Below, piece after piece: positions 48,901 to 59,737 of a stretch of DNA of 64,000 nucleotides. The stretch spans positions 5,329,357-5,393,356 of the forward strand of contig NC_089863.1 in the NCBI RefSeq assembly GCF_036373705.1. Reading direction: 5' to 3'. The notes under the pieces are model-generated. The model was given only the letters and a program-made list of their open reading frames with translations. It made no database searches and was not told where the DNA came from. The position numbers and the translations under genes are program-made. The DNA comes from Amia ocellicauda. Taxonomy: Eukaryota; Chordata; Actinopteri; Amiiformes; Amiidae. Every line of letters starts with the position of its first letter. Position 1 is the stretch's first letter.

Positions 48901-49511
48901 GGCCATATCTCAGACTGGCCAATAAAAAGAAAAGATTAAGATGGGCAAAAGAACACAGACACTGGACAGAGGAAGATTGGAAAAAAGTGTTATGCACAGA
49001 CAAATCTAAGTTTGAGGTGTTGGAATCACAAAGAAGAACATTCGTGAGACACAGACCAAATGAAAAGATGCCGGGGGAGTGCTTGACCCATCTGTCAAGC
49101 ATGGTGGAGGCAATGTGATGGTCTGGGGGTGCTTTGGTGGTTGTAAAGTGGGAGATTTGTACAGGGTAAAAGGGATCTTGAAGAAGGAAGGCTACCACTC
49201 CATTTTGCAAAGCCATACCATACCCTGTGGACGGTGCTTGACTGGAGCCAATTTCCTCCTACAACAGGACACTGACCCAAAGCACAGCTACAAACTATGC
49301 AAGAACTATTTAGGGAAGAAGCAGTCAGCCTATTGAGCTGTTCTGGGAGCAACTTGACCGTATGGTACATAAGAAGTGTGCATCAAGCCAATCCAACTTG
49401 TGGGAGGTGCTTCAGGAAGCATGTGGTGAAATCTCTTCAGATTACCTCAACAAATTGACCACTAGAATCCCAAAGGTCTGCAAGGCAGTAATTGCTGCAA
49501 ATGGAGGATGA

Positions 49512-49553
<42 letters not shown>

Positions 49554-52261
49554 TCCCCTAAATGAGTACCGTGTGGGGGGTGGGGGGTGAGAGGTGTGTG
49601 TGGGTGGGGGGCTGCCACATCCGAGGACAGGCACTCTCTGAACCGCGCGAAGAGAGACATCGTTCAGCGTTCAGTTCAATACACACTGTTAACTTCTCTA
49701 TTTCAACTCAAACAGGGATCAGACGAAATCCCAAGTAAACCAAACCAATGAGAGGCGGGAGATAAGAAAAGGCGCAGCCGCTCTTTCCAGGTGCCTCTTG
49801 TATTAATACTTGGTCTGGGGGGATTGTTAGTGTGTCGCTTCAGTAAATCCATCTCCTGTTTTATTCACAGGAACTGGCTGTTCATTTAAAACTGCCTGAG
49901 CAAGTTAAAGTCTCTCGCAAAGGTAAGGAATGTGAACATGCCTCTGTAACTTTGTTGGTTGTTTTTTGGGCTCTGGTCTTGGGAGCTTTTCAGTGGTGGG
50001 GGGTGTCCTGTGTGGTCAGAAACCTCAAACTCTAAACGGGGCTGAGACTACCTGGATAAGTGACGTCATAAATGGAGTAAACTGTCCAAGCCCCCAAATG
50101 TTAATCCACTAGCAAAACATGGGTGGAGAAAAACAAACAATAAAGAAATAAAATTCACTTCACCCTCCACTCCTCCAGAGCTGGAGCAGGACGGCTTCTC
50201 TGGCCAGCCGTTCTTCAAGTGCCTGATAGTTGAGGTGTCTGACGAGAACAAGAGCAGAGACGGTAAGAGGCGTCCTTCTCCGTCTCTCTATTCCCTCGTC
50301 TCCTGGTCTCTCTGTTTATATCGTTATGTGACTGTCTCTGTGACTGTCTGGTTCACTGTCTCTCTGTCTCTCCATACATCTATTTTTGTGTACTTCTTTT
50401 TTGTGTGTGTAGCTGTGTTTGTTTTACTTTGTAAAGTCCCTGCATTTTTGTTGATGTGGAGGGCACTATATGAATTCTGATTGATTGATTGATTGATTGA
50501 TTGTCTCTGTGTCTGTGGGCAGGGCACACTATGGTGGGGTATGCGCTGTACTTCTACAGCTACAGCACCATGAAGGGGAAGGCACTGTACATGGAGGACC
50601 TGTACATTATGCCTGAGTTCCGCGGTGAGTGGGGCGTGCTCTCGGACACGCGTGTCACCTAAAGCAGTGGCTCCTAACCCTGGTCCCGGAGGGGCCCCTA
50701 CCCTGCTGTTTTTTCTTAAAAACGAGCTCACAATTACTTAACTGAAACTTAACTGAAGTAATAACTTGCTTGCATTGGACTTTTTAAATTGTGTAACGGA
50801 TAAGTTCCTTTTACAATTTCTTACTTCACTTAAAACCCTACTGTTTAAAATAATTAAAAGGCTCTGATTTAGGAAATGATTAGTTACTGTACATAATGTG
50901 TTGCTGTAACTCGAACAGGGTTAGGGCTGTCAACTGAGAAATACAAATATTTAATAATCCTCTATCTTTGTGTCATGGATGGTGAAATTGCCAATTAACA
51001 ATGAATTATGTTATTTACATTATATTTGGTTTTCACTTGCTGAAAGCTAGGTAGAAGGATTGGGGAAAGAAGACACACAGGATTGTTCTGGGATTGTTTA
51101 TTGCTTCTGCCGCTCTCTCCTCCCTCTTCAATTTAGTTAGGACACCCCTGAAAGAAAGAAGACACGGACAAACTGATTACAGTTGGGACATTGCTAAACT
51201 TTGCACTTTAACTCCTTATGAATGTTGTTACTGACTATTTGTATCTGTTACAGGGAGGAAGAAGAGGAAACAGTAAAATTGCAATATAAAGAGACTTTAA
51301 ATTGTTGTTTTACTAACTGTTTTCTTTTCTTCTATGTATTTGTTTGATTAGGGATTTAGTCTATTTTATCACCCAGTATTTTAATTAAAGGTATTTTAAT
51401 TACTACATTTTAGTATTAGACTTTAGCTATTATAGTTGAACTGTTTTCTCTGAATGGTAGTTTTCATGCCCTGCATTGCTTGTGTGTTATTGCCTGTAAA
51501 AATAGTTAAACCTTACCTGAGCCTGTGTTGGTGTCCTGGGGTCCTGGTCAGGGGGGTAGTTGGTGGCACGAGTCCTCTTTCTCATAAAACAGAGTGGCAT
51601 AGTCGATTCTTTGGGTGCACAGCTATTCCAGCCTCATAGCTTGTGACATTTGTATTACAGGAAAGGGCCTAGGAAAAGCGCTGTTGAAGAGAGTGGCCCA
51701 GGTCAGTGTGTACATCAGTGTCTCTGCTCCATGCTCCTGGGGGGGCTGCCCTGCTGGTTTATGTACTGAATTATGAACTCATTAACTGAACTCATAATAT
51801 GCCCATATCTGATATTTTGCTTTTAAAATATGTATTTTAAACAGTTGAGAGATCTTGAGTTCAATGTCAAGCGATATCAGACCCTCGAATTCTCAGACGT
51901 TGTGTCGGCAAAGTGGTTTCGACTGAAACCGAGTCAGTTCTCAATGACGTCATTGAGCAGCAACGGCTGCAACAAAGATCAGCGGGGCCACTGTTTATTT
52001 TGTTGATGTGCTGTTAATTTGCTCACATTTGTCTCATTGTAGTGGTTGTTGATTGCTCTATTGTTGTGTGGTACGCTGCAGATCAGCCGGGAGCAGCGAT
52101 GCAAACGGCTGCAATTTATGGTGCAGGACTGGAACAGACCGTCACTGGAGTTTTACCTCCAGCACGGGGCCAAGGACCTCACCGCCGCTGAGGGCTGGCA
52201 TGTCCTGCGCTTTGAGGGGGGTGCCCTGGACACACTGGCACAGGCAGCGCCCGAGAACTGA
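45903..52261 (+). CDS. SAT2-like polyamine/thialysine N-acetyltransferase, copy B (173 aa)
   Basis: Six exons: 45903-45965, 49871-49922, 50179-50262, 50523-50624, 51661-51701, 52082-52261 (stop TGA). Sizes 63, 52, 84, 102, 41 and 180 nt and phases are identical to copy A. Read-out: MEFTIRECEAKDCKDISRMI, ELAVHLKLPEQVKVSRK, QPFFKCLIVEVSDENKSR, GYALYFYSYSTMKGKALYME, DLYIMPEFRGKGLGKALLKR and GAKDLTAAEGWHVLRFEG. The GNAT acetyl-CoA motif R-G-K-G-L-G is intact. Only the canonical last exon is present; nothing like exon 6a lies between exons 5 and 6. Intron 1 (3.9 kb) holds two Tc1 elements. Introns 3 and 5 share sequence with copy A. A poly(A) signal AATAAA follows near 52350. Opposite orientation to copy A. 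Confidence 0.9.
46925..48148 (+). mobile_element. Tc1/mariner DD36E transposon, copy 1 (inactive), in SAT copy B intron 1
   Basis: 28-bp inverted ends (CACTCACCTAAAGGATTA.. and complement) flanked by TA. The transposase frame starts at about 47072 and is nearly identical to the intact copy at 53.1-54.2 kb. It carries two nonsense changes (near 47163 and 47719) and one extra in-frame Phe codon near 47671. Same strand as the host gene. Confidence 0.92.
48183..49512 (+). mobile_element. second Tc1-type transposon, degraded
   Basis: Left end CACTACCATTCAAAAGTTGG and GGGTCACTTTG. The transposase is read in pieces: HTH part STRNKELSSETHQSIQVLSN, YSMREIAKKLKISYNAVYYS, then KKRLRWAKEHRHWTEEDWKK and DYLNKLTTRIPKVCKAVIAA at the end. 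Several frame breaks. The right inverted end is missing and the element runs into (TA)n at 49513-49552. It abuts copy 1 of the DD36E element. Confidence 0.8.
49513..49552. repeat. (TA)n microsatellite
   Basis: About 20 TA units at the broken right end of a Tc1-type element. Confidence 0.9.
50670..50900 (+). repeat. interspersed repeat (CCTGGTCCTGGAG family)
   Basis: In SAT copy B intron 4: CCTAACCCTGGTCCCGGAGG, CCCTGCTG, GAGCTCACAATTACTTAACT, then AATAACTTGCTTGCATTGGA and TAATTAAAAGGCTCTGATTT. It is the fullest copy of the family in the window. Confidence 0.6.
51945..51952. promoter_or_regulatory. full CRE (TGACGTCA) in SAT copy B intron 5
   Basis: Same palindrome and flanking bases as in copy A intron 5 (20055-20062). 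Confidence 0.35.
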
Positions 52262-52458
52262 CCCTCCCTTCTTCCCTCTGTCTCACCAGTTTTTGAATGA
52301 TTTGGCATAAGCAGCTGCCTTCCCATGCTCAATATAAGTATACTAAAGAAATAAACAATTAAATGACTTCAATGCAGTTATATCTGTCGTTTGTGGTTTT
52401 GTTTATTGTTATCCTGGAGACCCTGCTGGACTGGACTCTCTCTCTGCAGGACCAGGGT

Positions 52459-52970
52459 CACCAACCATCTCTCTGAGGTTCTGAACGAGCACTGCAAGTT
52501 CCAGCCCATCGCTGTGGACAAACAGGACAAACAGGGCAAACAGGGCAAACAGAACTGCAATGTTTTCCTGGAAGAAGATCCAGGTGAAGATCGAGGAGAT
52601 TGACAGCAGGCTGAAGGACAGACTGGATCGCAGTTGTTACCAAGAGATGTGAGGAAGGCAAAGGGTGTCCTGCATGACATTTCTAGCACCTCCTTGGTTG
52701 TTTTGGTTATACTGATATGTTTCAGGTCTCCCCTCTGTAACACTGTCTCACCTGAGTTTCTTGTTTCTGCTTGTATTGGATGTCTTGTACTTCCTGTGCT
52801 CGGTTTGGGCCTAGAACTGTTTTTTGGCACCATAGAGAAGAGTAGGTTGGATGATGCCATCAGAGAGCATGTGAAGATGCTGAAGGAGTTCGGGCTACTG
52901 GGATTATGCGATAAAATAAGCTTCTTTCAGTTCTCGCAATTTACCCCTGAGGTTTTGTGTTTATTGTAAA
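52459..52970 (+). pseudogene. SMCO3-like copy D, broken
   Basis: Homology begins at ACCAACCATCTCTCTGAGGT (TNxLSEVLNEH, about residue 36), so the start is missing. It continues in shifted frames through CKFQPIAVDKQDK, KIQVKIEEIDSRLKDRLD and LGLGLELFFGTIEKSRLDDA to the C-terminal region. A GACAAACAGGGCAAACAG short tandem repeat replaces the KTVKENC part. It lies about 200 bp after the stop codon of SAT copy B, on the same strand, as an inverted partner of the 28-36 kb array. Confidence 0.75.
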
Positions 52971-53095
52971 TACAAACATCAGATGAATCCAAAATTGATG
53001 TAAACTCGTATAAAATACATATGACAAGTTAGCCGTATATACCTTCATTAAATGGGAGTTTAAATCAGTCCCACTCTGAGCGCTATTAATATGTA

Positions 53096-54314
53096 CACTC
53101 ACCTAAAGGATTATTAGGAACACCATACTAATACTGTGTTTGACCCCCTTTCGCCTTCAGAACTGCCTTAATTCTACGTGGCATTGATTCAACAAGGTGC
53201 TGAAAGCATTCTTTACAAATGTTGGCCCATATTGATAGGATAGCATCTTGCAGTTGATGGAGATTTGTGGGATGCACATCCAGGGCACGAAGCTCCCGTT
53301 CCACCACATCCCAAAGATGCTCTATTGGGTTGAGATCTGGTGACTGTGGGGGCCAGTTTAGTACAGTGAACTCATTGTCATGTTCAAGAAACCAATTTGA
53401 AATGATTCGACCTTTGTGACATGGTGCATTATCCTGCTGGAAGTAGCCATCAGAGGATGGGAACATGGTGGTCATAAAGGGATGGACATGGTCAGAAACA
53501 ATGCTCAGGTAGGCCGTGGCATTTAAACGATGCCCAATTGGTACTAAGGGGCCTAAAGTGTGCCAAGAAAACATCCCCCACACCATTACACCACCACCAC
53601 CAGCCTGCACAGTGGTAACAAGGCATGATGGATCCATGTTCTCATTCTGTTTACGCCAAATTCTGACTCTACCATCTGAATGTCTCAACAGAAATCGAGA
53701 CTCATCAGACCAGGCAACATTTTTCCAGTCTTCAACTGTCCAATTTTGGTGAGCTTGTGCAAATTGTAGCCTCTTTTTCCTATTTGTAGTGGAGATGAGT
53801 GGTACCCGGTGGGGTCTTCTGCTGTTGTAGCCCATCCGCCTCAAGGTTGTACGTGTTGTGGCTTCACAAATGCTTTGCTGCATACCTCGGTTGTAACGAG
53901 TGGTTATTTCAGTCAAAGTTGCTCTTCTCTCAGCTTGAATCAGTCGGCCCATTCTCCTCTGACCTCTAGCATCAACAAGGCATTTTCGCCCACAGGACTG
54001 CCGCATACTGGATGTTTTTCCCTTTTCACACCATTCTTTGTAAACCCTAGAAATGGTTGTGCGTGAAAATCCCAGTAACTGAGCAGATTGTGAAATACTC
54101 AGACCGGCCCGTCTGGCACCAACAACCATGCCACGCTCAAAATTGCTTAAATCACCTTTCTTTCCCATTCAGACATTCAGTTTGGAGTTCAGGATTGTCT
54201 TGACCAGGACCACACCCCTAAATGCATTGAAGCAACTGCCATGTGATTGGTTGGTTAGATAATTGCATTAATGAGAAATTGAACAGGTGTTCCTAATAAT
54301 CCTTTAGGTGAGTG
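53096..54314 (-). mobile_element. Tc1/mariner DD36E transposon, copy 2, structurally intact
   Basis: 28-bp inverted ends begin CACTCACCTAAAGGATTA and are complete on both sides, with TA duplications at 53094-53095 and 54315-54316. The whole element is 1219 bp. It encloses an uninterrupted transposase (next entry). Confidence 0.95.
53128..54168 (-). CDS. Tc1/mariner DD36E transposase, 346 aa, uninterrupted
   Basis: Paired-type helix-turn-helix DNA-binding region at the N-terminus (GLSISQSAQLLGFSRTTISR, then a second HTH with TTRYNRGMQQSICEATTRTT). Catalytic core: Asp in AWSDESRFLL, Asp in YFQQDNAPCHKG and Glu in LNPIEHLWD. I count 36 residues between the second Asp and the Glu, so it is DD36E rather than the DD34E of Sleeping Beauty-like Tc1 elements. 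DD36E Tc1 elements have been described under the name Incomer; assignment to that family is by this spacing only. Cuts and pastes DNA at TA sites. Two sister copies lie at 46.9 and 57.2 kb. Confidence 0.93.
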   Translation of the reverse strand: MGKKGDLSNFERGMVVGARRAGLSISQSAQLLGFSRTTISRVYKEWCEKGKTSSMRQSCGRKCLVDARGQRRMGRLIQAERRATLTEITTRYNRGMQQSICEATTRTTLRRMGYNSRRPHRVPLISTTNRKKRLQFAQAHQNWTVEDWKNVAWSDESRFLLRHSDGRVRIWRKQNENMDPSCLVTTVQAGGGGVMVWGMFSWHTLGPLVPIGHRLNATAYLSIVSDHVHPFMTTMFPSSDGYFQQDNAPCHKGRIISNWFLEHDNEFTVLNWPPQSPDLNPIEHLWDVVERELRALDVHPTNLHQLQDAILSIWANICKECFQHLVESMPRRIKAVLKAKGGQTQY

Positions 54315-54329
54315 TATATACTAATATAA

Positions 54330-55180
54330 GGCAACGATCCTAGTGCAACACTAATGAATAGTCATCATCACGGCACTAATTATAAACGCATGCATACTTT
54401 ATCTGTGAATTAACAAATTAAACACACACACACACACACACAGACACAGATAGAGAGAGATTGAAAGATGAAGTATCATGATTTTAATGATCTGTTGATG
54501 CAACGTGTTATTTTAAAGCAGAAAATCTTTCAGCTTTAATACAGTCGTTTGCATTACTGTACGACTACACAAAAAAGTAATTCATTTTGATTCTGTAACT
54601 CATGTGGACGCACACTTCGTCTCTCTTTTAACAGTCTTTTTAGACTATAATGTATTATTATTACTAGTATAATAATCATGATGAGAATTATGAGTAGTAA
54701 TAGTATGCCTATTGTTGGTGTAGTTTGTAGTTTATGATCATTCCCGTTGAAATGCAACGAAACGTGGCTTGTTTCACCAGGGAGTTCAATAAGAGCAGCA
54801 GAAAAACAGAAAAGTCACAATAAAATAACCCTTACACGACCTTTTAAACTATCATGAATCACGCACGTCAGGATTAGACACACAAATATCTTGACAGTGC
54901 GAAAAAGCGTTCATTTTAGTTAACTTTAACAATAACCCTGCTTTCTCCATCTAAAAACATCTCTGTCCGGGATCCGCTGTGACTGACCCACAGCAGCCGA
55001 TCGGTGTAGTGTTTCCATGCTGCTTAAACGCAACAAAAATGTTTAAAATAAAAGTGAATCCTGTGAAACTCTGCCTGAACCGTCGTTGGTAAGTGACATG
55101 AAGGGAGGACGTTTATACACAAGATAAGAGGAATGGACCGCATCGCAACCAGTGAGAGTTTTCTTCGTGCAAGCGGTGTC
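54330..55180. other. AT-rich stretch without recognised genes
   Basis: Only a short (CA)n run at 54421-54441 stands out. No exon or mobile element recognised. Confidence 0.4.
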
Positions 55181-55184
55181 TTGA

Positions 55185-55330
55185 TGACGTCAGGCCGAAT
55201 GGGTCTATGACGTGTTTGGAGATGCTGCTCTGTGATTGGTGGGTTCTCATGTATCCATAGACTTTGGTCGGCCCGAATCGTATCCGAGCTCAGCGGTGCC
55301 ATTGCAATAACACGCGTGGCTACGTGCAGG
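55185..55330 (+). promoter_or_regulatory. promoter-like segment, possible 5' UTR exon of the CARD gene
   Basis: Full CRE TGACGTCA at 55185-55192, a second TGACGT at about 55208, and an inverted CCAAT box (ATTGG, 55235-55239). CpG-rich sequence follows to GCTACGTGCAG|GTATGC at about 55329, a good plus-strand donor. The next likely acceptor on this strand is TTTTAAG at 59737, before the CARD gene's ATG. The link is inferred. Confidence 0.4.
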
Positions 55331-55339
55331 TATGCATTG

Positions 55340-55920
55340 TCTTTTTCTCCTTATTGTTTTAAATACAGATTTCAAAGAAATACGATCTTTGTGATTTTGT
55401 AGCGATGTTTACATAGTCTGCTAGTGTAAAATATATTATAAATCGTCACTCTCAGATCGCATTGATTTACCGTTTTATAACTTCTCAAGCTGCAATGTAA
55501 CCACTTTCTAGTGCTGGGAATATGGCGTCATCGCTGTCGTGACTGGCGAGTTTACTAGGTTTTATTTGGGGTTATAGTCCTCCAAACCAAAAGGCTTATA
55601 GTCAGACTTTGCTTGCAACCTACTACAGACGGAAATTAACTTCGTCCTCTTTTTGCTGAAACGAAAGTTAAAGTGCCATAAAGTTAATCTATCGGAGATA
55701 TCAGGAGATCAACAGACCCCAGGTTCATTCAATGGAGGAGTTTACTGTATTTTGCCTATCTGCTTTTGTATGCATTTTAGATTGTAATATATGGACAACA
55801 GATACACTGTAAGATACGAACATAATGTACTATATGTAGTGAAGAAGTCTGCAAGATTGCAAAACTCTAAGTTGGAAAAACTATCCAAAAGGTTATAGAA
55901 AGAATGAGACCCCCGCCGGA
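55340..55920. other. stretch without recognised features
   Basis: AT-rich, probably intronic if the 55.3-kb segment is the first exon of the CARD gene. Confidence 0.35.
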
Positions 55921-55924
55921 AAAA

Positions 55925-56898
55925 TACATTAGAATTTACACTGAAAATGTATTGGATTTGTAAATGGAATCGACGTCGAATTGTCAACGTTGATTGAACG
56001 CTGAATAATTAACGTTGAAAGTTTGTTGAGAATTGGGTGGGTTTGCAGATGGAATCAACGTTGGTTCAACATCAATTTAATCGGCAAAATGCAACCAATA
56101 TCTGTTGGATGAACCTATAATGAAAACCCCAAAACAGATTGTTGGTTCAAATTACTTTATTTAAAAGAGTACCATGTACTATTAATAATCTTTATATAAC
56201 TACATTTGTTTATGTCACATTGTAATTTAGTTAAATTAACACATGCTTTTCAAATTCCTTTAGAGGAATGTGCTTAAATACTAGTTTTAACTTTGTAATT
56301 TTTTACTGTATATAGCTACAGTATAGTTAAACATTTAAGCAGCAAATACCAACATTTTCAATAGCCCATACAAAAATAAATAGTCTTACTTGAAAAATCT
56401 TTGGTCCACATAGCCAGTGTGAAATGCAGGCTCTTGTAGGATTGTCTCCAGGTGAACAGGTTCTCTTATCTGATTGGCTGATTACCTGATAACCCTCCTG
56501 ATACACCACTGATTCATCAGCTCAGCTGTGTTAAAAAGCTGTTGTGCATTAGAATCAATCTGTTGCTTTACCTCCAAATCACTCCTAGTTGTTTTGGTTG
56601 ATGAATCCATGTATATAATACAGAAATACACACATACTGCTTCAATTCACATTTTCTCTCTTTATTTAATGGTACATTTTGAAAACATTTTGGGGATTGG
56701 GGGGGATTTACACTGACGGGATATTGTTTGTTATCTACACTTCACAAAGTCTATTCGACCTGAAAGCAACGTACATTTCGATGTCGATGAATTGTTGCCA
56801 AAACCAGGTTGAACAGCAGTTGTATTCTTGTTGAACCACGTCGCAACTAGATTTCAAACACGAAACTACGTTGAAATTACGTTGAGTGCCTGCTGGGA
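55925..56898. mobile_element. non-autonomous DNA transposon with CAACGTTGA-rich ends, copy 2 (left end worn)
   Basis: Shares its body with 37263-38314 (ATGGAATCGAC, GTTGGTTCAACATCAATTTA, GAAAACCCC, CAGGTGAACAGG, CCAAAACCAGGTTGA). It continues past the point where copy 1 ends, to ACGTTGAGTGCCTGCTGGGA. The ends CCCAGCAG and CTGCTGGG are complementary. No transposase. Superfamily not assigned. Confidence 0.6.
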
Positions 56899-57213
56899 TG
56901 TTTGTTCATGATCGTCCCAGGTGCAGCAGCGTGCTTCTGAGAGAGCCCATTAATGAAGCAAGTTAACTACAAAGGAGCTACAGTATAATGACAAACGTGT
57001 AGTTAAGTGATAGTAGGCCTAAGTGATAAAGTAATGCCATGTGCATAGAAATAGGGAATGTGTGTAAGGGACTGAAGTGTTATATGCAGATGCTGATTTT
57101 ATCACTGCATCAGGATAATATTGAGTTTGTGTAACCTCTTGATTGGTGAATCTTAGAATGAATACACCTACTGTTTGCTTTTAGGAAGATAACATTGCTT
57201 ATACACATACATA

Positions 57214-57237
<24 letters not shown>

Positions 57238-57244
<7 letters not shown>

Positions 57245-58455
57245 CTAAAGGATTATTAGGAACACCTGTTCAATTTCTCATTAATGCAATTATCTAACCA
57301 ACCAATCACATGGCAGTTGCTTCAATGCATTTAGGGGTGTGGTCCTGGTCAAGACAATCCTGAACTCCAAACTGAATGTCTGAATGGGAAAGAAAGGTGA
57401 TTTAAGCAATTTTGAGCGTGGCATGGTTGTTGGTGCCAGACGGGCCGGTCTGAGTATTTCACAATCTGCTCAGTTACTGGGATTTTCACGCACAACCATT
57501 TCTAGGGTTTACAAAGAATGGTGTGAAAAGGGAAAAACATCCAGTATGCGGCAGTCCTGTGGGCGAAAATGCCTTGTTGATGCTAGAGGTCAGAGGAGAA
57601 TGGGCCGACTGATTCAAGCTGATAGAAGAGCAACTTTGACTGAAATAACCACTCGTTACAACCGAGGTATGCAGCAAAGCATTTGTGAAGCCACAACACG
57701 TACAACCTTGAGGCGGATGGGCTACAACAGCAGAAGACCCCACCGGGTACCAATCATCTCCACTACAAATAGGAAAAAGAGGCTACAATTTGCACAAGCT
57801 CACCAAAATTGGACAGTTGAAGACTGGAAAAATGTTGCCTGGTCTGATGAGTCTCGATTTCTGTTGAGACATTCAGATGGTAGAGTCAGAATTTGGCGTA
57901 AACAGAATGAGAACATGGATCCATCATGCCTTGTTACCACTGTGCAGGCTGGTGGTGGTGGTGTAATGGTGTGGGGGATGTTTTCTTGGCACACTTTAGG
58001 CCCCTTAGTGCCAATTGGGCATCGTTTAAATGCCACGGCCTACCTGAGCATTGTTTCTGACCATGTCCATCCCTTTATGACCACCACGTACCCATCCTCT
58101 GATGGCTACTTCCAGCAGGATAATGCACCATGTCACAAAGGTCGAATCATTTCAAATTGGTTTCTTGAACATGACAATGAGTTCACTGTACTAAACTGGC
58201 CCCCACAGTCACCAGATCTCAACCCAATAGAGCATCTTTGGGATGTGGGGAACGGGAGCTTCGTGCCCTGGATGTGCATCCCACAAATCTCCATCAACTG
58301 CAAGATGCTATCCTATCAATATGGGCCAACATTTCTAAAGAATGCTTTCAGCACCTTATTGAATCAATGCCACATAGAATTAAGGCAGTTCTGAAGGTGA
58401 AAGGGGGTCAAACACAGTATTAGTATGGTGTTCCTAATAATCCTTTAGGTGAGTG
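57238..58455 (+). mobile_element. Tc1/mariner DD36E transposon, copy 3 (one frameshift)
   Basis: Same element as 53096-54314. The transposase starts at 57384 and is near-identical until about 58247. There one base of GGTGGAACGG is missing and the last 60 codons move to another frame. The left inverted end has merged with a (CA)n run, so the first bases read CACACACC instead of CACTCACC and the left TA is lost. Confidence 0.92.
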
Positions 58456-58460
58456 TATAT

Positions 58461-59592
58461 ACTCAGCAAAAAAAGAAACATGCCTTTTTCAAGACACTGT
58501 ATTTTAAAGATAATTTTGTAAAAATCCAAATTACTTTACAGATCTTTATTGTAAAGAGTTTAAACAATGTTTCCCATGCTTGTTCAATGAACCATAAACA
58601 ATTAACGAACATGCACCTGTGGAACGGCGTACAGATGGTAGGCAATTAAGGTCGCAGTTATAAAAACTAAGGACACTAAAGAGACCTTTCTACTGATTCT
58701 GAGAAACACCAAAAGAAAGATGCCCAAAGTCCATGCTCATCTGCGTGAATGTGCATTAGGCATGCTACAAGGAGGCATGAGGACTGCAGATGTAGCCAGG
58801 GCAATATAGTGCAATGTCCGTACTGTGAGACCCCTAAGACAGCGCTACAGGGAGACAGGAAGGACAGCTGATCATCCTCACAGTGGCAGACCACATGTAG
58901 CAACACCTGCACAGGATCAGTACATCCGATTATCACACCTCTGGGACAGGTACAGGACGGCAACAACAACTGCCCGAGTTACACCAGGAACACAATCCCT
59001 CCATCAGTGCTCAGACTGTGCGCAATAGGCTGAGAGAGGCTGGACTGAGGGCTTGTAGGTCTGTTGTAAGGCAGGTCCTCACCAGACATCACCGCAACAA
59101 CGTCGTCTATGAGCACAAACCCACCTTCGCTGAACATAATTTCCTGCAAGACAGGAATGTCAGTGTTCTGCCATGGCCAGCGAAGAGCCTGGATCTCAAT
59201 CCCATTGAGCACCTCTGGGACCTGTTGGATCGGAGGGTGAGGGCTAGGGCCATTCCCCCCAGAAATGTCCGGGAACTTGCAAGTGCCTTGATGGAAGAGT
59301 GGGGTAACATCTCACAGCAAGAACTGGCACATCTGGGTCAGTCCATGAGGAGGAGATGAACTGCAGTACATAATGCAGCTGGTCGCCACACCAGACACTG
59401 ACTGTTACTTTTGATTTTGACTTTGTTTAGAGACACATTATTCCATTTCTGTTAGTCACATGTCTGTGAAACTTGTTCAGTTTATGTCTTAGTTGGTGAA
59501 TCTTTTTATATTCATACAAATATTTACACATTAAGTTTGCTGAAAATAAAAGCAGTTCAAAGTGAGAGGATGTTTCTTTTTTTGCTGCGTGT
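58461..59592 (+). mobile_element. third Tc1-type transposon (CAGCAAAAAAAGAAAC ends), internally deleted
   Basis: Ends CAGCAAAAAAAGAAACATGC and its inverse GATGTTTCTTTTTTTGCTG. N-terminal transposase part: PKVHAHLRECALGMLQGGMR, RPLRQRYRETGRTADHPHSG. The C-terminal part keeps WPAKSLDLNPIEHLWDLLDR and ALMEEWGNISQQELAHLGQS. The middle, with the first two catalytic Asp, is missing and there is an early stop. It inserted immediately beside the DD36E copy 3 in a TATATA stretch. Confidence 0.85.
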
Positions 59593-59737
59593 ATATATAT
59601 TTAACACATTATGTATCGTTTAACTGGCCTACAGATAAATGGTAAATTTGCATTGTTGTCTTTACATAAATAATGGTCAATTATATCAGTATTTTACTGG
59701 TTAAACTATTTATTATTGTTTTCCTCTTTCTTTTAAG

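Noticed and set aside
55024-55302. 92-codon minus-strand frame in the promoter-like segment
   Set aside because: No recognisable domain; it overlaps CRE and CCAAT motifs. Probably chance.
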